From the NCBI RefSeq assembly GCF_016649425.1, contig NZ_JADRCR010000001.1, positions 868,001-932,000 on the forward strand: 64,000 nucleotides of DNA, in the 5' to 3' direction. The stretch is from Limnobaculum allomyrinae. Lineage in GTDB: Bacteria > Pseudomonadota > Gammaproteobacteria > Enterobacterales > Enterobacteriaceae. A program made the translations under genes and the position numbers. This document shows positions 49,651 to 59,843 of this stretch, piece after piece; the first letter of the stretch is position 1; each line of letters begins with the position of its first letter. The notes beneath the pieces are model-generated. The model was not told the DNA's origin. It did not search any database and saw only the letters and a list, made by a program, of their open reading frames with translations.

Positions 49651-50292
49651 CTAAAAACACGCTTTCTTTAAAGAAGGGCTGTGTTTCATTAAGTCAATAA
49701 AAGCATCAACTAACCGCGGGGCTTCCTGTTCTAATGAATAAGATTCTGGCATAAACAGCCAGTTCTCAATCAGACCACAAATATATGCCCGTAAAGTAAT
49801 GGCCGCAAGGCTGATATCCAGTTGTTCATCCAATTGTTTATATTGAACACACAAGCGCAGATCTTTCTCAATTCTTTCATAATTTTCAAGGTATAAAGAT
49901 TGATGAATTTGTTGTAATGAGAGCAATTCTCCGACAAACTCACACTTATGAAATAATATACCCAGTAAAGTTCTTCGGCGAGGGTCGGTTACTGTTGCCT
50001 GAAGAACAAAGATAAGTGTATGGCGTAATGCTAAAAGCGGCTCTGAGGGAAATTCATTTCTGTATCGCAGCACTACGTCATCAATGCTAGACTCTATTTG
50101 AGTCCACATTGCATTGAAAATATCGACCTTATTTTTGAAATGCCAGTAAATAGCACCCCGCGTCACTCCTGCCGTCAGGGCTATATCATTCAGTGATGTG
50201 CTGGATACCCCGCGTCGGGAAAATTCCTGCATAGCGGCATCAAGAATATGCTGACGGGTTTCCAGGGATTGTTGCTTAGTTTTGCGGCCCAT
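49651..50292 (-). CDS. acrR: TetR-family repressor of acrAB
   Basis: 213 aa. N-terminal helix-turn-helix (RQHILDAAMQEFSRRGVSST, GVTRGAIYWHFKNKVDIF); the ligand domain includes RRRTLLGILFHKCEFVGE and AYICGLIENWLFMP, as in E. coli AcrR. Drug binding relieves repression of acrAB. Divergent from acrA with an AcrR-like operator between them. Confidence 0.95.
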   Translation of the reverse strand: MGRKTKQQSLETRQHILDAAMQEFSRRGVSSTSLNDIALTAGVTRGAIYWHFKNKVDIFNAMWTQIESSIDDVVLRYRNEFPSEPLLALRHTLIFVLQATVTDPRRRTLLGILFHKCEFVGELLSLQQIHQSLYLENYERIEKDLRLCVQYKQLDEQLDISLAAITLRAYICGLIENWLFMPESYSLEQEAPRLVDAFIDLMKHSPSLKKACF

Positions 50293-50331
50293 AATTTTTA
50301 TGCTTTATGTGCGGTGTGTTGTGTAATTGCT

Positions 50332-50355
50332 TACATACATACATGAATGTTTGTA
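50332..50355. promoter_or_regulatory. AcrR operator
   Basis: TACATACATACATGAATG followed by TTTGTA is a 24-bp imperfect palindrome in the acrR-acrA gap. It matches the E. coli AcrR box (TACATACATTTGTGAATG, then TATGTA) at most positions and has identical length and layout. Confidence 0.88.
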
Positions 50356-50450
50356 TTATAGCACACTAAATTTTTTGAGAATAACCGTGTGGTTACCTGA
50401 GTTTAACTATAACGGTAACTGATATTGAAATATTGAGTTGAGGTTGATCT

Positions 50451-51632
50451 ATGAGTAGAAACAGAGGGGTGATGCCTCTGGCAGCGGTGCTAATGCTTTC
50501 AAGCGGTTTAGTACTCGTAGGATGCGATAATAAATCCGACGCGGGCGCCCAACACGCAGCTCCAGAAGTTGAATTTGTAACGGTAAAAACACAACCAATC
50601 AATATCACTACTGAGCTTCCGGGACGAACATCTGCTTTCCGTATCGCAGAAGTACGCCCACAGGTAAGCGGTATTATACTTAAACGCCAGTTTACCGAAG
50701 GCAGCATGATCAAAGAGAGTGACTCTCTTTATCAAATCGATCCGGCGACCTATCAGGCGACTTATAACAGCGCCGTTGCTGATTTAGCCAAAGCAGAAGC
50801 CAACGCGACCCTGATGCGTTTAACCGTGAAACGTTATCAACCACTGTTAAAAAACAACTTTGTTAGCCGTCAGGACTACGATACTGCCGTAGCTAATGCA
50901 CGTCAGGGTGAAGCCGGCGTACAGGCGGCAAAAGCAGCAGTGGAAACTGCACGCATCAATCTTGAATATACCAAGGTTATGTCCCCTATCAGCGGTTTGA
51001 TTGGCAAATCTAACGTCACCGAAGGTGCATTGGTGAATGCAAATCAGGCGACGGCTCTGGCAACCGTACAACAGCTTGACCCTATCTATGTAGATGTCAC
51101 TCAATCCAGTAATGACTTCTTGCGTATGAAGCAAGAACTGGCTGACGGCTCACTGAAGAAGGAAAGCAAAGCAGCAGTAAGTCTGGTTTTTGATAACGGT
51201 AGCGTTTATCAGGAAAAAGGGACTTTGGAGTTTGAAGACGTCACCGTTGATGAAACGACAGGCTCTATTACCATGCGCGCTGTTTTCCCGAATCCAAATA
51301 ATCAGCTACTTCCTGGCATGTTTGTTCGTGCCCGTGTTGACGAAGGGGTAAAACCTAACGCGATGCTGGTTCCTCAACAGGGAATCACTCGTAACCAACG
51401 TGGTGAAGCCACAACGCTGGTTATCGACAAAGAAGGAAAAGTTGAGTCACGCATTATTACTACCGGTCAGGCCATTGGTGCTGATTGGCTAGTGACTAAA
51501 GGCCTTGAGCCAGGTGATCGCGTGATTGTTACGGGCCTACAAAAGATCAGACCGGGCGCGTCTGTCAACGCTAAAGAGTATGCAGAAAAATCGAAAGATG
51601 ACGCATCAAACGCACCAGCAGCGAAATCATAA
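50451..51632 (+). CDS. acrA: RND efflux periplasmic adaptor AcrA (lipoprotein)
   Basis: 393 aa. Signal peptide with lipobox LVLVGC (Cys25-26 region), then beta-barrel, lipoyl (GFLLKR-type EVRPQVSGIILKRQFTEGS), alpha-hairpin (about 100-165) and membrane-proximal domains (LVPQQGITRNQRGE). Bridges AcrB to TolC. It lies 19 bp before acrB. Confidence 0.96.
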   Translation: MSRNRGVMPLAAVLMLSSGLVLVGCDNKSDAGAQHAAPEVEFVTVKTQPINITTELPGRTSAFRIAEVRPQVSGIILKRQFTEGSMIKESDSLYQIDPATYQATYNSAVADLAKAEANATLMRLTVKRYQPLLKNNFVSRQDYDTAVANARQGEAGVQAAKAAVETARINLEYTKVMSPISGLIGKSNVTEGALVNANQATALATVQQLDPIYVDVTQSSNDFLRMKQELADGSLKKESKAAVSLVFDNGSVYQEKGTLEFEDVTVDETTGSITMRAVFPNPNNQLLPGMFVRARVDEGVKPNAMLVPQQGITRNQRGEATTLVIDKEGKVESRIITTGQAIGADWLVTKGLEPGDRVIVTGLQKIRPGASVNAKEYAEKSKDDASNAPAAKS

Positions 51633-51651
51633 ACGAGATTGAGTGTAGCAG

Positions 51652-54600
51652 ATGGCTAAATTTTTTATTGATCGCCCTATATTTGCCTGGGTAATCGCCA
51701 TAATTATCATGTTGGCGGGGGCTCTGGCATTAGTCCAACTACCGGTATCGCAATACCCTACTATTGCACCACCGGCTGTTTCTATTTCTGCATCTTATCC
51801 AGGTGCCGATGCGAAGACAGTACAGGACTCAGTCACACAGGTTATCGAACAGAATATGAACGGTATCGATAACCTGATGTATATGTCATCCACCAGTGAT
51901 TCAGCCGGTAACGCCTCAATCACCCTGACGTTTGACTCTAAAGCGGATCCAGATATCGCTCAGGTACAGGTTCAGAATAAACTGCAACTGGCGACACCAC
52001 TGTTACCACAAGAAGTACAACAGATGGGGATCAGCGTTAAAAAGGCCACCAGCAGTTTCTTAATGGTTGCCGGCTTTATCTCTGAAGATGGTTCCATGAG
52101 TCAGGAAGATATCGCTGACTATGTGGGTTCTAACATTAAGGATCCTATCAGCCGTACCAACGGTGTAGGTGACATACAGCTGTTCGGTTCACAATACGCC
52201 ATGCGCGTTTGGTTAGATCCTAATAAGCTGAATAACTATTCGTTAACGCCGCTTGACGTTAATAATGCCATTAAAGTTCAGAATAACCAGATCGCAGCCG
52301 GTCAGCTTGGTGGTACACCACCGGTAAAAGGCCAGCAGCTGAACTCCTCGATTATTGTGCAGACTCGTTTACAAACGCCGGAACAATTCGGTCAGATTCT
52401 GTTAAAAATTAATTCTGATGGTTCACAGGTTCGTCTGAAAGATGTGGCAACGATTGAGTTAGGTGGTGAAAGCTATAACGTGGTTGCTCGTTTCGATGGT
52501 AAACCAGCCTCTGGTCTGGGTATCAAACTGGCTACCGGTGCTAACGCACTGGATACTGCCGAAGCGGTTAAAACGGAATTAAGCGCGTTGGAAAGATACT
52601 TTCCAGCCGGCCTGAAAATCGTTTATCCGTACGATACAACGCCATTCGTTAAAATCTCTATTAACGAAGTAATCAAAACGCTGGTGGAAGCGATTCTGCT
52701 GGTATTTATCGTTATGTACCTGTTCCTGCAAAACCTGCGTGCTACCCTGATTCCAACCATGGCAGTACCCGTCGTATTATTAGGAACCTTTGCGGTGTTG
52801 TCCGCGTTTGGCTACTCAATAAACACCCTGACGATGTTCGCCATGGTGCTCGCCATCGGCCTGTTGGTTGATGACGCCATCGTGGTAGTAGAAAACGTTG
52901 AACGGATCATGGTGGAAGAAGGTTTACCACCGAAAGAAGCCACACGGAAATCCATGGGTCAGATTCAGGGCGCTCTGGTGGGTATTGCTCTGGTACTGTC
53001 AGCGGTATTCGTGCCAATGGCCTTCTTCGGCGGCTCTACCGGTGCCATTTATCGTCAATTCTCGATTACGATTGTTTCGGCAATGGTGCTGTCGGTATTG
53101 GTAGCGATGATTCTGACACCAGCCTTGTGTGCCACCATCCTGAAGCCGGTCGCAAAAGGTAGTCATGGCGCTACCACCGGGTTCTTCGGTTGGTTCAACA
53201 ACATGTTTGAGAAGAATACCCATCACTACACCAATAGCGTTGCTAATATTTTGGGTAGTACCGGTCGTTATATTCTGATCTATCTGGTTCTGGTTGTGGG
53301 TATGGCATTGCTGTTTATCCGCCTCCCCTCTTCCTTCTTACCAGAAGAAGATCAGGGTGTATTCCTGGCGGCAGTTCAATTGCCACAGGGTGCAACTCAA
53401 GAAAGAACCCAAAAAGTTCTGGATGAAGTTAGCGACTACTTTATTACCAAAGAGAAAGACAACGTTGTTTCTGTGTTTACTGTTGGCGGTTTCGGCTTCA
53501 GTGGACAAGGCCAAAATACGGGTCTGGCATTTATTAAACTGAAGGAATGGGATGAGCGTCCTGGGGAAGACAATAAAGTGTCAGCCATCGTAGGTCGGGC
53601 ATCCAAAGCATTCTCTCAGATTAAAGACGGTATGGTGTTTGCCTTTAACCTCCCGGCTATCGTTGAATTGGGTACGGCTTCTGGTTTCGACTTCCAGTTA
53701 ATCGATCAGGCTGGTTTAGGCCACGAGAAATTAACTGAAGCACGTAATCAGCTGTTAGGTATGATTGCTAAGCATCCTGATATGTTAGTCGGGGTTCGTC
53801 CAAACGGTCTGGAAGATACACCTCAGTTTAAACTGACTATCGACCAGGAAAAAGCACAGGCCTTAGGGGTATCGATTAGTGATATCAACCAAACCCTGTC
53901 AACCGCTCTGGGTGGATCTTACGTAAACGACTTTATCGACCGCGGTCGTGTGAAGAAAGTTTACGTTCAGTCTGCTGCGCCATTCCGTATGGTACCAAAA
54001 GATATCGACAACTGGTTTGTGCGCGGAGCAAATGGTCAGATGGTTCCACTTTCTGCCTTCTCCAGTGCACACTGGCAATATGGTTCTCCACGTCTGGAAC
54101 GCTATAACGGTTTACCTTCCATGGAAATTCTGGGTGAAGCAGCACCAGGCAAGAGTAGTGGTGATGCCATGAAACTGATGGAAGACTTAGCCTCTCAGCT
54201 ACCTGTTGGTATTGGTTATGACTGGACTGGCATGTCCTATCAGGAACGTTTATCCGGTAACCAGGCTCCGTCGTTATATGCCATTTCTCTGATTGTGGTA
54301 TTCCTGTGTCTGGCGGCGCTGTATGAAAGCTGGTCAATTCCATTCTCAGTTATGTTGGTTGTTCCACTTGGGGTTGTCGGTGCGTTGGTAGCAACCACTT
54401 TACGCGGTATGGAGAACGACGTTTACTTTATTGTAGGCTTGTTAACCACTGTCGGACTCTCGGCGAAGAACGCCATCTTGATTGTAGAGTTCGCCAAAGA
54501 TCTGATGGATAAAGAAGGTAAGGGTTTGATAGAGGCTACATTAGAAGCAGTACGTATGCGTTTACGTCCAATTCTGATGACCTCTCTGGCCTTTATGCTC

Positions 54601-54801
54601 GGGGTACTGCCGCTGGCAATCAGTTCCGGTGCAGGTTCCGGTTCTCAGAACGCGGTAGGTACCGGGGTTCTGGGCGGTATGGTCAGTGCGACTATACTGG
54701 CAATCTTCTTCGTACCGGTGTTCTTTGTGGTGGTACGTCGCCGCTTTAGTAAACGCGGTGAAGATATCGAGCATTCACATGCTGTTGAACATAAATCCTA
54801 A
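51652..54801 (+). CDS. acrB: RND multidrug efflux pump AcrB
   Basis: 1049 aa, the E. coli AcrB length. Begins [20 protein letters not shown]. Proton-relay Asp pair lies in [20 protein letters not shown]; porter-domain segments [19 protein letters not shown] and the G-loop [15 protein letters not shown] are intact. 12 membrane helices in two halves. With AcrA and TolC it exports drugs, bile salts and dyes. Confidence 0.97.
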   Translation: MAKFFIDRPIFAWVIAIIIMLAGALALVQLPVSQYPTIAPPAVSISASYPGADAKTVQDSVTQVIEQNMNGIDNLMYMSSTSDSAGNASITLTFDSKADPDIAQVQVQNKLQLATPLLPQEVQQMGISVKKATSSFLMVAGFISEDGSMSQEDIADYVGSNIKDPISRTNGVGDIQLFGSQYAMRVWLDPNKLNNYSLTPLDVNNAIKVQNNQIAAGQLGGTPPVKGQQLNSSIIVQTRLQTPEQFGQILLKINSDGSQVRLKDVATIELGGESYNVVARFDGKPASGLGIKLATGANALDTAEAVKTELSALERYFPAGLKIVYPYDTTPFVKISINEVIKTLVEAILLVFIVMYLFLQNLRATLIPTMAVPVVLLGTFAVLSAFGYSINTLTMFAMVLAIGLLVDDAIVVVENVERIMVEEGLPPKEATRKSMGQIQGALVGIALVLSAVFVPMAFFGGSTGAIYRQFSITIVSAMVLSVLVAMILTPALCATILKPVAKGSHGATTGFFGWFNNMFEKNTHHYTNSVANILGSTGRYILIYLVLVVGMALLFIRLPSSFLPEEDQGVFLAAVQLPQGATQERTQKVLDEVSDYFITKEKDNVVSVFTVGGFGFSGQGQNTGLAFIKLKEWDERPGEDNKVSAIVGRASKAFSQIKDGMVFAFNLPAIVELGTASGFDFQLIDQAGLGHEKLTEARNQLLGMIAKHPDMLVGVRPNGLEDTPQFKLTIDQEKAQALGVSISDINQTLSTALGGSYVNDFIDRGRVKKVYVQSAAPFRMVPKDIDNWFVRGANGQMVPLSAFSSAHWQYGSPRLERYNGLPSMEILGEAAPGKSSGDAMKLMEDLASQLPVGIGYDWTGMSYQERLSGNQAPSLYAISLIVVFLCLAALYESWSIPFSVMLVVPLGVVGALVATTLRGMENDVYFIVGLLTTVGLSAKNAILIVEFAKDLMDKEGKGLIEATLEAVRMRLRPILMTSLAFMLGVLPLAISSGAGSGSQNAVGTGVLGGMVSATILAIFFVPVFFVVVRRRFSKRGEDIEHSHAVEHKS

Positions 54802-54824
54802 GTTAAGATCGCATTAACTTCTCT

Positions 54825-54855
54825 CAGGGGCCGCAATTGCGGCCCCTGTTTTTTT
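54825..54855 (+). terminator. Rho-independent terminator of acrAB
   Basis: CAGGGGCCGC (54825-54834), AATT loop, GCGGCCCCTG (54839-54848), then seven T (54849-54855). Confidence 0.95.
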
Positions 54856-54915
54856 ACATACTACAAATAAGGGATTAATATCGTAGGCCACATCAGATAA
54901 ATTTCCGGAGGCATC

Positions 54916-55872
54916 ATGAAGAATTTCTCCGAGCTTTCAGAAAAGGAAATTCTGGCTCTGGCCATCTCGTTAGAAGAAGAAGATCACAAGATATATAACG
55001 AATTTGCAGAAGGATTACGGGAAACCTACCCTGATTCAGCAAAAATTTTCGAACTTATGTCCCGGGAAGAAAATGGACACCGACACCGCCTGATTAAGCT
55101 GTATCAGGAAAAGTTTGGTGATCATATTCCATTAATTCGTCGTCAGGATGTAAAAGGATTTGTTGAGCGCAAACCTATCTGGCTCAATCGCCCACTGAGT
55201 ATTGATAAAGTCAGAAAACAGTCAGAGGTTATGGAGATAGAAACCCAAAACTTCTATTATCAAGCCGCTCAAAGAACCACTGACGCCGCTATTCGCCAAC
55301 TATTAGATGATCTTTCTGCAGAAGAACATCGTCATCAACTGCGGGCGGAGCAGTTAGAAAAGCAGCTGATAAATCCGGAAGTTCAGGAAAAAGAGAGTAA
55401 ATCAGCCCACCGTCTGTTTGTTCTTCAGATTGTTCAACCCTCACTGGCTGGCCTGATGGATGGCTCTGTTTCTACATTAGCACCAGTGTTTGCAGCAGCG
55501 CTGGCAACTAAAGATAGTTGGCAAGCCTTTCTGGTTGGTTTAGCCGCTTCCGTTGGTGCCGGTATTTCCATGGCGTTTGCCGAAGCCGTTTCAGACAATG
55601 GATCATTGACCGGTCGGGGAAATCCCTGGTTGCGGGGTGCCTCTTGCGGAATAATGACTACCTTAGGTGGACTGGGGCATACCCTCCCCTTTCTTATCAG
55701 TGATTTCTGGACAGCGATGACGGTTTCCGGCGTAGTAGTGATATTTGAACTGGCGGCAATATCCTGGATACGCAATCGTTATATGGATACGCCATTTCTG
55801 CAGGCTGCTTTTCAGGTGGTTGTGGGGGGATTACTGGTTTTCGCGACCGGACTGATTATTGGTAGCTCATAA
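54916..55872 (+). CDS. mbfA: MbfA-type membrane ferritin (ferritin-like + VIT1/CCC1)
   Basis: 318 aa. The N-terminal ferritin-like/rubrerythrin domain (about 1-160) supplies iron ligands in SLEEEDHKIYNEF, SREENGHRHRL, MEIETQNFYYQ and SAEEHRHQL. The C-terminal ~150 residues are a VIT1/CCC1 transporter domain (QPSLAGLMDGSVSTLAP, GAGISMAFAEAVSD). In alphaproteobacteria MbfA exports iron and protects against peroxide; the same is inferred. RBS CCGGAGG. No Fur or Irr box was identified. Confidence 0.9.
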   Translation: MKNFSELSEKEILALAISLEEEDHKIYNEFAEGLRETYPDSAKIFELMSREENGHRHRLIKLYQEKFGDHIPLIRRQDVKGFVERKPIWLNRPLSIDKVRKQSEVMEIETQNFYYQAAQRTTDAAIRQLLDDLSAEEHRHQLRAEQLEKQLINPEVQEKESKSAHRLFVLQIVQPSLAGLMDGSVSTLAPVFAAALATKDSWQAFLVGLAASVGAGISMAFAEAVSDNGSLTGRGNPWLRGASCGIMTTLGGLGHTLPFLISDFWTAMTVSGVVVIFELAAISWIRNRYMDTPFLQAAFQVVVGGLLVFATGLIIGSS

Positions 55873-55888
55873 TTTTCTCATGTTCAGA

Positions 55889-55927
55889 TAACCATAACAA
55901 CGCCCGATCACCGGCGGCGTTATGGTT
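55889..55927. terminator. Bidirectional hairpin between mbfA and the DUF305 gene
   Basis: AACCATAACAACGCC (from 55889) pairs with GGCGTTATGGTT (to 55927) with one small bulge; TATT follows. Located between convergent stops. Confidence 0.65.
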
Positions 55928-55937
55928 ATTCTCATCA

Positions 55938-56324
55938 TTATTTAACGCTTTTATTATGCTCTGCTAACCAACGATTCATCATGTTGATCTCTTCTTCCTG
56001 AGCGTTAATCACCGCTTCCGCCAGCTTACGAATTTCAGGGTCTTTACCATATTTCAGCTCAATACGAGCCATTTCAATAGCCCCCTGATGATGGGGAATC
56101 ATTCCTTTCACAAAGGCCACATCAGGGTCGGGTTCTCTAACCGCAGCCATCATGGGTTCATGCATCATACTCATAGCAGCTGCATATTCTTTGCCTGCCG
56201 GCGTCAACGAACCATCGATAGCCGCACTGGTTTGCTGATGCACACTATGGCTAACCGGCTCTGCCGCGATAACCGCTCCCCATATAAAGAACAGTAATAG
56301 CGAGACCAAAATAGATTTTTTCAT
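55938..56324 (-). CDS. Exported DUF305 protein (CopM-like)
   Basis: 128 aa from ATG 56324 (AGGT 8 bases upstream); an ATG 12 codons earlier would disrupt the signal peptide. Signal peptide 1-21 (AVIAA). The DUF305 core FVKGMIPHHQGAIEMARIEL and INAQEEEINMMNRWL is intact, and His/Met residues (SMMHEPMM, PHHQ) suggest copper binding as in cyanobacterial CopM. No copper-responsive promoter was seen next to it. Confidence 0.9.
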   Translation of the reverse strand: MKKSILVSLLLFFIWGAVIAAEPVSHSVHQQTSAAIDGSLTPAGKEYAAAMSMMHEPMMAAVREPDPDVAFVKGMIPHHQGAIEMARIELKYGKDPEIRKLAEAVINAQEEEINMMNRWLAEHNKSVK

Positions 56325-56563
56325 TGTGAATACCTGATACTGTAGAAATGGATTTATCATGTAGCCAGCAAACCAACCTGAGTTTAGTTTGGTGATACTG
56401 GCTACCGATAAAGTATTGTCGAAAAATCACTATCGTGCTTTTATCTGGCGATAATTCAGTAACATTAAGACAAGGCAGCAAATTGATTGGCTATTAAATT
56501 ATGCTAAAATGGGATCAATTAGTTATCATGACATTGAGGTTGTGAGTTTCATACGGAACCTTA

Positions 56564-58243
56564 ATGATGAAAATTAGAAATTTCTTTATTTTTATTATCT
56601 TATTCATTATTACATCACTGAGCATTCTTTCTGTTTCTACCATCAGCGGTGATTTATCCGACCTTCGCGCCAACATCAAAGAACAAAATAAAATCAAATA
56701 TCTCCAGTTATTGTTGATAGCGGGTGAACGTATTTATGATGAACATCAGACGTCAAAAATGGCCTCTTATTATCAGATTGCCGGCCCGATAAATTATCAT
56801 CCTGTCGATACAGCCATTAATAATCTGCTCGAGTTTACCGAACAAGAGACTAAAACAGGTGAATTTCCTCACGATAAATATGCCGCTTTAGAAGTTAACC
56901 GATTATCGGAAGAAATAAGAAAGGACAAACGCTTTGCCAGCGCTTACTCTTTTAATCGATTAGAGTCGATTATTGAGTATCAGATTATTCAGATTCAAAA
57001 CCACTCCGCTGAGTTTATGATCGCCATCGAAGGTGTCAGATTAACCACTCAGCTATATAGTTTTTTCACTGAACTTATCGATCAATTGATTGATATTGAA
57101 GTATCTCAAACAATCGATCAGCCATCAGCGATTAAAGCCATCAAACTGCTGGGAGCCATTGATGAAACAGAAAGTCGGTTAATCTCAATACAGAAAAATT
57201 ACCTTAAAAATAGTAACAAAAGTGAAGAGATCGATAACTTCGTCAACGAGGTTTTTAGCCATGACACCATTAAAATAAATCATCTTATTTACAATAATTT
57301 TGTTCATACTGCGAGTAACAATATTGGATTACAACAGGTTAATTATTCCTATTTTCAGGCTAAATATCATCTTTCAGCGTTAAACAGGATATTACTGAAC
57401 GAAGCTATCGATATTTCTGCCAATCAAATCTACCTGTCCAAAATTAAAATTTATAGCATGGTGTGTTTCCTGGCTATCTTCTTTCTGTTTGCCATACTGC
57501 CGATTTCAGTCATGATCTTTAAACTTAGTGGTGCATTTACGCTGGTTCAGAAAGCCATTACGCAACTCTCTAATAATGACCTGAACATTAACTTTAATGA
57601 AAACCAAAGCCGTTTTAGTTTTGAACTGGAATCTATAATTCAATCACTGATTAAACTGAAAAGTATTCAGATAGAAAAATATCGTCTGGAAAACCGCAAT
57701 AAAGAGTTAATTCGTAAACTTCAATTAAGTGCCACCACCGATTATCTGACTGGAATTTCTAATCGTCGGGCATTTCTGGATGCCATCCGATACTTGCCTG
57801 CGGAACAACAATACAAAGCCTCTCTGGCCTTGATAGATATCGATAACTTTAAGCGTATTAACGATCGTTTTGGCCATAGTTGCGGAGATGAAGTATTAAT
57901 GAAATTCTCCCGACTGCTTAAAACTTTTTTCAGAAAAGAAGATCTGTTTTGCCGTTACGGTGGAGAAGAGTTCGCCATTTTACTCTATGACTGTGACAAC
58001 CAGCAGGCGCAAAAAACCCTCGACAGATTATGCAAAAAAACCCGCTATCTCTCTGTTACCGTTCCGGAATCAGAAAAAGAGAAAGTTTATTTTACCATCA
58101 GTATCGGTACCACCGAGCTTGCAGACCGCTCCAGTATTAATCATGCCATTAACCGTGCCGATGAAGCACTGTACTATGCTGAATCCAGCGGGAAAGACCG
58201 GGTAATTACTTATACGCAACAGATTGAAACCCCCACCGAATAG
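56564..58243 (+). CDS. Membrane diguanylate cyclase (GGDEF)
   Basis: 559 aa. TM1 (about 7-27), a ~270-residue mainly helical periplasmic sensor of unknown type, TM2 (about 303-325), a short coiled region, then a GGDEF domain (about 390-550). The active site is GGEEF, in RYGGEEFAILLYD; RKED five residues before it fits the RxxD inhibitory I-site. So it should make c-di-GMP with feedback control. The upstream part is AT-rich. A second ATG one codon later is an equal start candidate. Confidence 0.93.
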   Translation: MMKIRNFFIFIILFIITSLSILSVSTISGDLSDLRANIKEQNKIKYLQLLLIAGERIYDEHQTSKMASYYQIAGPINYHPVDTAINNLLEFTEQETKTGEFPHDKYAALEVNRLSEEIRKDKRFASAYSFNRLESIIEYQIIQIQNHSAEFMIAIEGVRLTTQLYSFFTELIDQLIDIEVSQTIDQPSAIKAIKLLGAIDETESRLISIQKNYLKNSNKSEEIDNFVNEVFSHDTIKINHLIYNNFVHTASNNIGLQQVNYSYFQAKYHLSALNRILLNEAIDISANQIYLSKIKIYSMVCFLAIFFLFAILPISVMIFKLSGAFTLVQKAITQLSNNDLNINFNENQSRFSFELESIIQSLIKLKSIQIEKYRLENRNKELIRKLQLSATTDYLTGISNRRAFLDAIRYLPAEQQYKASLALIDIDNFKRINDRFGHSCGDEVLMKFSRLLKTFFRKEDLFCRYGGEEFAILLYDCDNQQAQKTLDRLCKKTRYLSVTVPESEKEKVYFTISIGTTELADRSSINHAINRADEALYYAESSGKDRVITYTQQIETPTE

Positions 58244-58364
58244 CCCTTTATCAATCGCAACTATCTTCCGGCCATATTCAATGTTTTATGATAAATAACC
58301 TGACGATTGCTTGGCATATTCGATATTATCAGCCAATAGCTAAATATGGATGGGATCACAACGG

Positions 58365-59294
58365 ATGAGATTTACCTTAAATTTGGGTTTATTGCTGATA
58401 TCACTGATCGTTTCAGCTGCTTGTTTATGGATAGCCAGCCATAGTTCATGGTACTGGGCGGTTGCCGCTATTTGGTTTTTTGCACTCATTAACAATATGC
58501 CATTTGCTATGATGCATGAAGCGGTACACGGCGTAGCCGCTAAATCTGAACGGGGTAATCGTATTATAGGGACTATCGCCAGTTGGGCTTTTCCCACCTC
58601 ATTTTTATTACAGCAAAAAGCGCATCTGGACCATCATCGCCGCAACAGAACCGATGAAGAGCTGTATGACTATTATTTACCTCAACAGTCAAAATGGCTA
58701 CGTAACGCCTGGCTTTATATGGGTAATTTATTGGGCTTTTATTGGTTTTTTGTGGTATTAGGCAACGCTATTTATTTGCTTGCCTGTGGGTTCTACCGTT
58801 CAAACCTGTTCGTCAATAGGATTGCACCGGTATTAGGCTTTGGCCCTCAGGTTGCTGAACTGGTCAAGTTACCCGCGTTTCGTGTGTGGTATGAAATTGC
58901 TATGTCGTTTAGCTATCAGGCACTGCTGTTTTGGCTACTGGATTTAAACTGGATCGGCTACCTCGCCTGTCAAATTGCCTTTGCGCTTCACTGGTCAGCA
59001 TTGCAATACGTTGATCATGCCTGGAGCAGCAGAGATGTTAAAAACGGCGCCTGGAATTTGAAAGTACTGCCGGTATCGCGCTGGCTGGCGCTCAATTATC
59101 ATTATCATCTGGCTCACCACCAGAAACCAGAAGTGCCCTGGTATCAACTGCCTTCGTTAGTTGATCGTCAGGCACAACAGCCTAGTTTCTGGCGGGTCTA
59201 TTTCAGTCTGTGGAAAGGTATTCGCCCTGCGCCACCAATGGGAGCACCGGCAGATTTAGCGTTTCTTTTTCCGGAAAACGAAGAAGCCAAATAA
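58365..59294 (+). CDS. Membrane fatty acid desaturase-family enzyme
   Basis: 309 aa from ATG 58365 (an in-frame ATG at 58350 adds five residues). Four to six hydrophobic segments and three di-iron His boxes: HEAVH (51-55), HLDHH (87-91) and HYHLAHH (246-252). This is the FA_desaturase/carotenoid hydroxylase fold; regiochemistry and substrate are unknown. Its last 39 bp overlap the convergent 59256-59843 gene. It belongs by location to the acyl/radical SAM cluster that follows on the other strand. Confidence 0.9.
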   Translation: MRFTLNLGLLLISLIVSAACLWIASHSSWYWAVAAIWFFALINNMPFAMMHEAVHGVAAKSERGNRIIGTIASWAFPTSFLLQQKAHLDHHRRNRTDEELYDYYLPQQSKWLRNAWLYMGNLLGFYWFFVVLGNAIYLLACGFYRSNLFVNRIAPVLGFGPQVAELVKLPAFRVWYEIAMSFSYQALLFWLLDLNWIGYLACQIAFALHWSALQYVDHAWSSRDVKNGAWNLKVLPVSRWLALNYHYHLAHHQKPEVPWYQLPSLVDRQAQQPSFWRVYFSLWKGIRPAPPMGAPADLAFLFPENEEAK

Positions 59295-59843
59295 CACCCC
59301 TAATAATATACCGCCTACGACACCACCTATTGCACTTTTCATGATGGTGTCGCGGGCTTCATTCAGTAGAGGATTATCCATAAAATCGGTACCAATATGG
59401 ATGGCTTTTATCTTCCAGCGCCCATCTTCTACCGCCAGCGTTGCCGTCCAGCGAGTATGAAAATCATAGGTGCGTCCATCACTCAGGCTATATTTCTCTA
59501 TCCCGGTGCCATAAACCACACCCCAGGTTTTATCTGGTGATAGCTCGGTCACAACCTCTGGCACAAAGGTAATATTTAACTTCTTTAAAAAACGCTCAGG
59601 GCCAAACCATTTCTGAAAATAAGGTACTACTTGCTGCTGTCCGTCGATAAATTCTTGGGTAATAGGGGTGGCCTTAATATCTTTACTCAAAACCGGCAGC
59701 ATCTTTTCATATTCACCGCTGTTAATGGCATCGGTCACCGTTTGTAATGCCTGACGTAACTCATCATGAATGACTTTGTCCTGTTCTTCTGCCTGCACAG
59801 TAATGCTAAACAGCATCACGACAAGAATCAGTAATTTTTTCAT
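59256..59843 (-). CDS. Exported NTF2/SnoaL-like domain protein with C-terminal anchor
   Basis: 195 aa from ATG 59843. Signal peptide 1-18 (ending TVQA), an NTF2-like fold (about 25-150; VTDAINSGEYEKMLPVLSKD, HTRWTATLAVEDGRWKIKAI), and a Gly-rich C-terminal membrane helix (about 168-188) ending FRKKKR. Orientation would place the NTF2 domain in the periplasm. Function unknown. It starts 38 bp inside the PAP2 gene, so translation is coupled; it ends inside the convergent desaturase gene. Confidence 0.8.
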   Translation of the reverse strand: MKKLLILVVMLFSITVQAEEQDKVIHDELRQALQTVTDAINSGEYEKMLPVLSKDIKATPITQEFIDGQQQVVPYFQKWFGPERFLKKLNITFVPEVVTELSPDKTWGVVYGTGIEKYSLSDGRTYDFHTRWTATLAVEDGRWKIKAIHIGTDFMDNPLLNEARDTIMKSAIGGVVGGILLGVLFGFFVFRKKKR

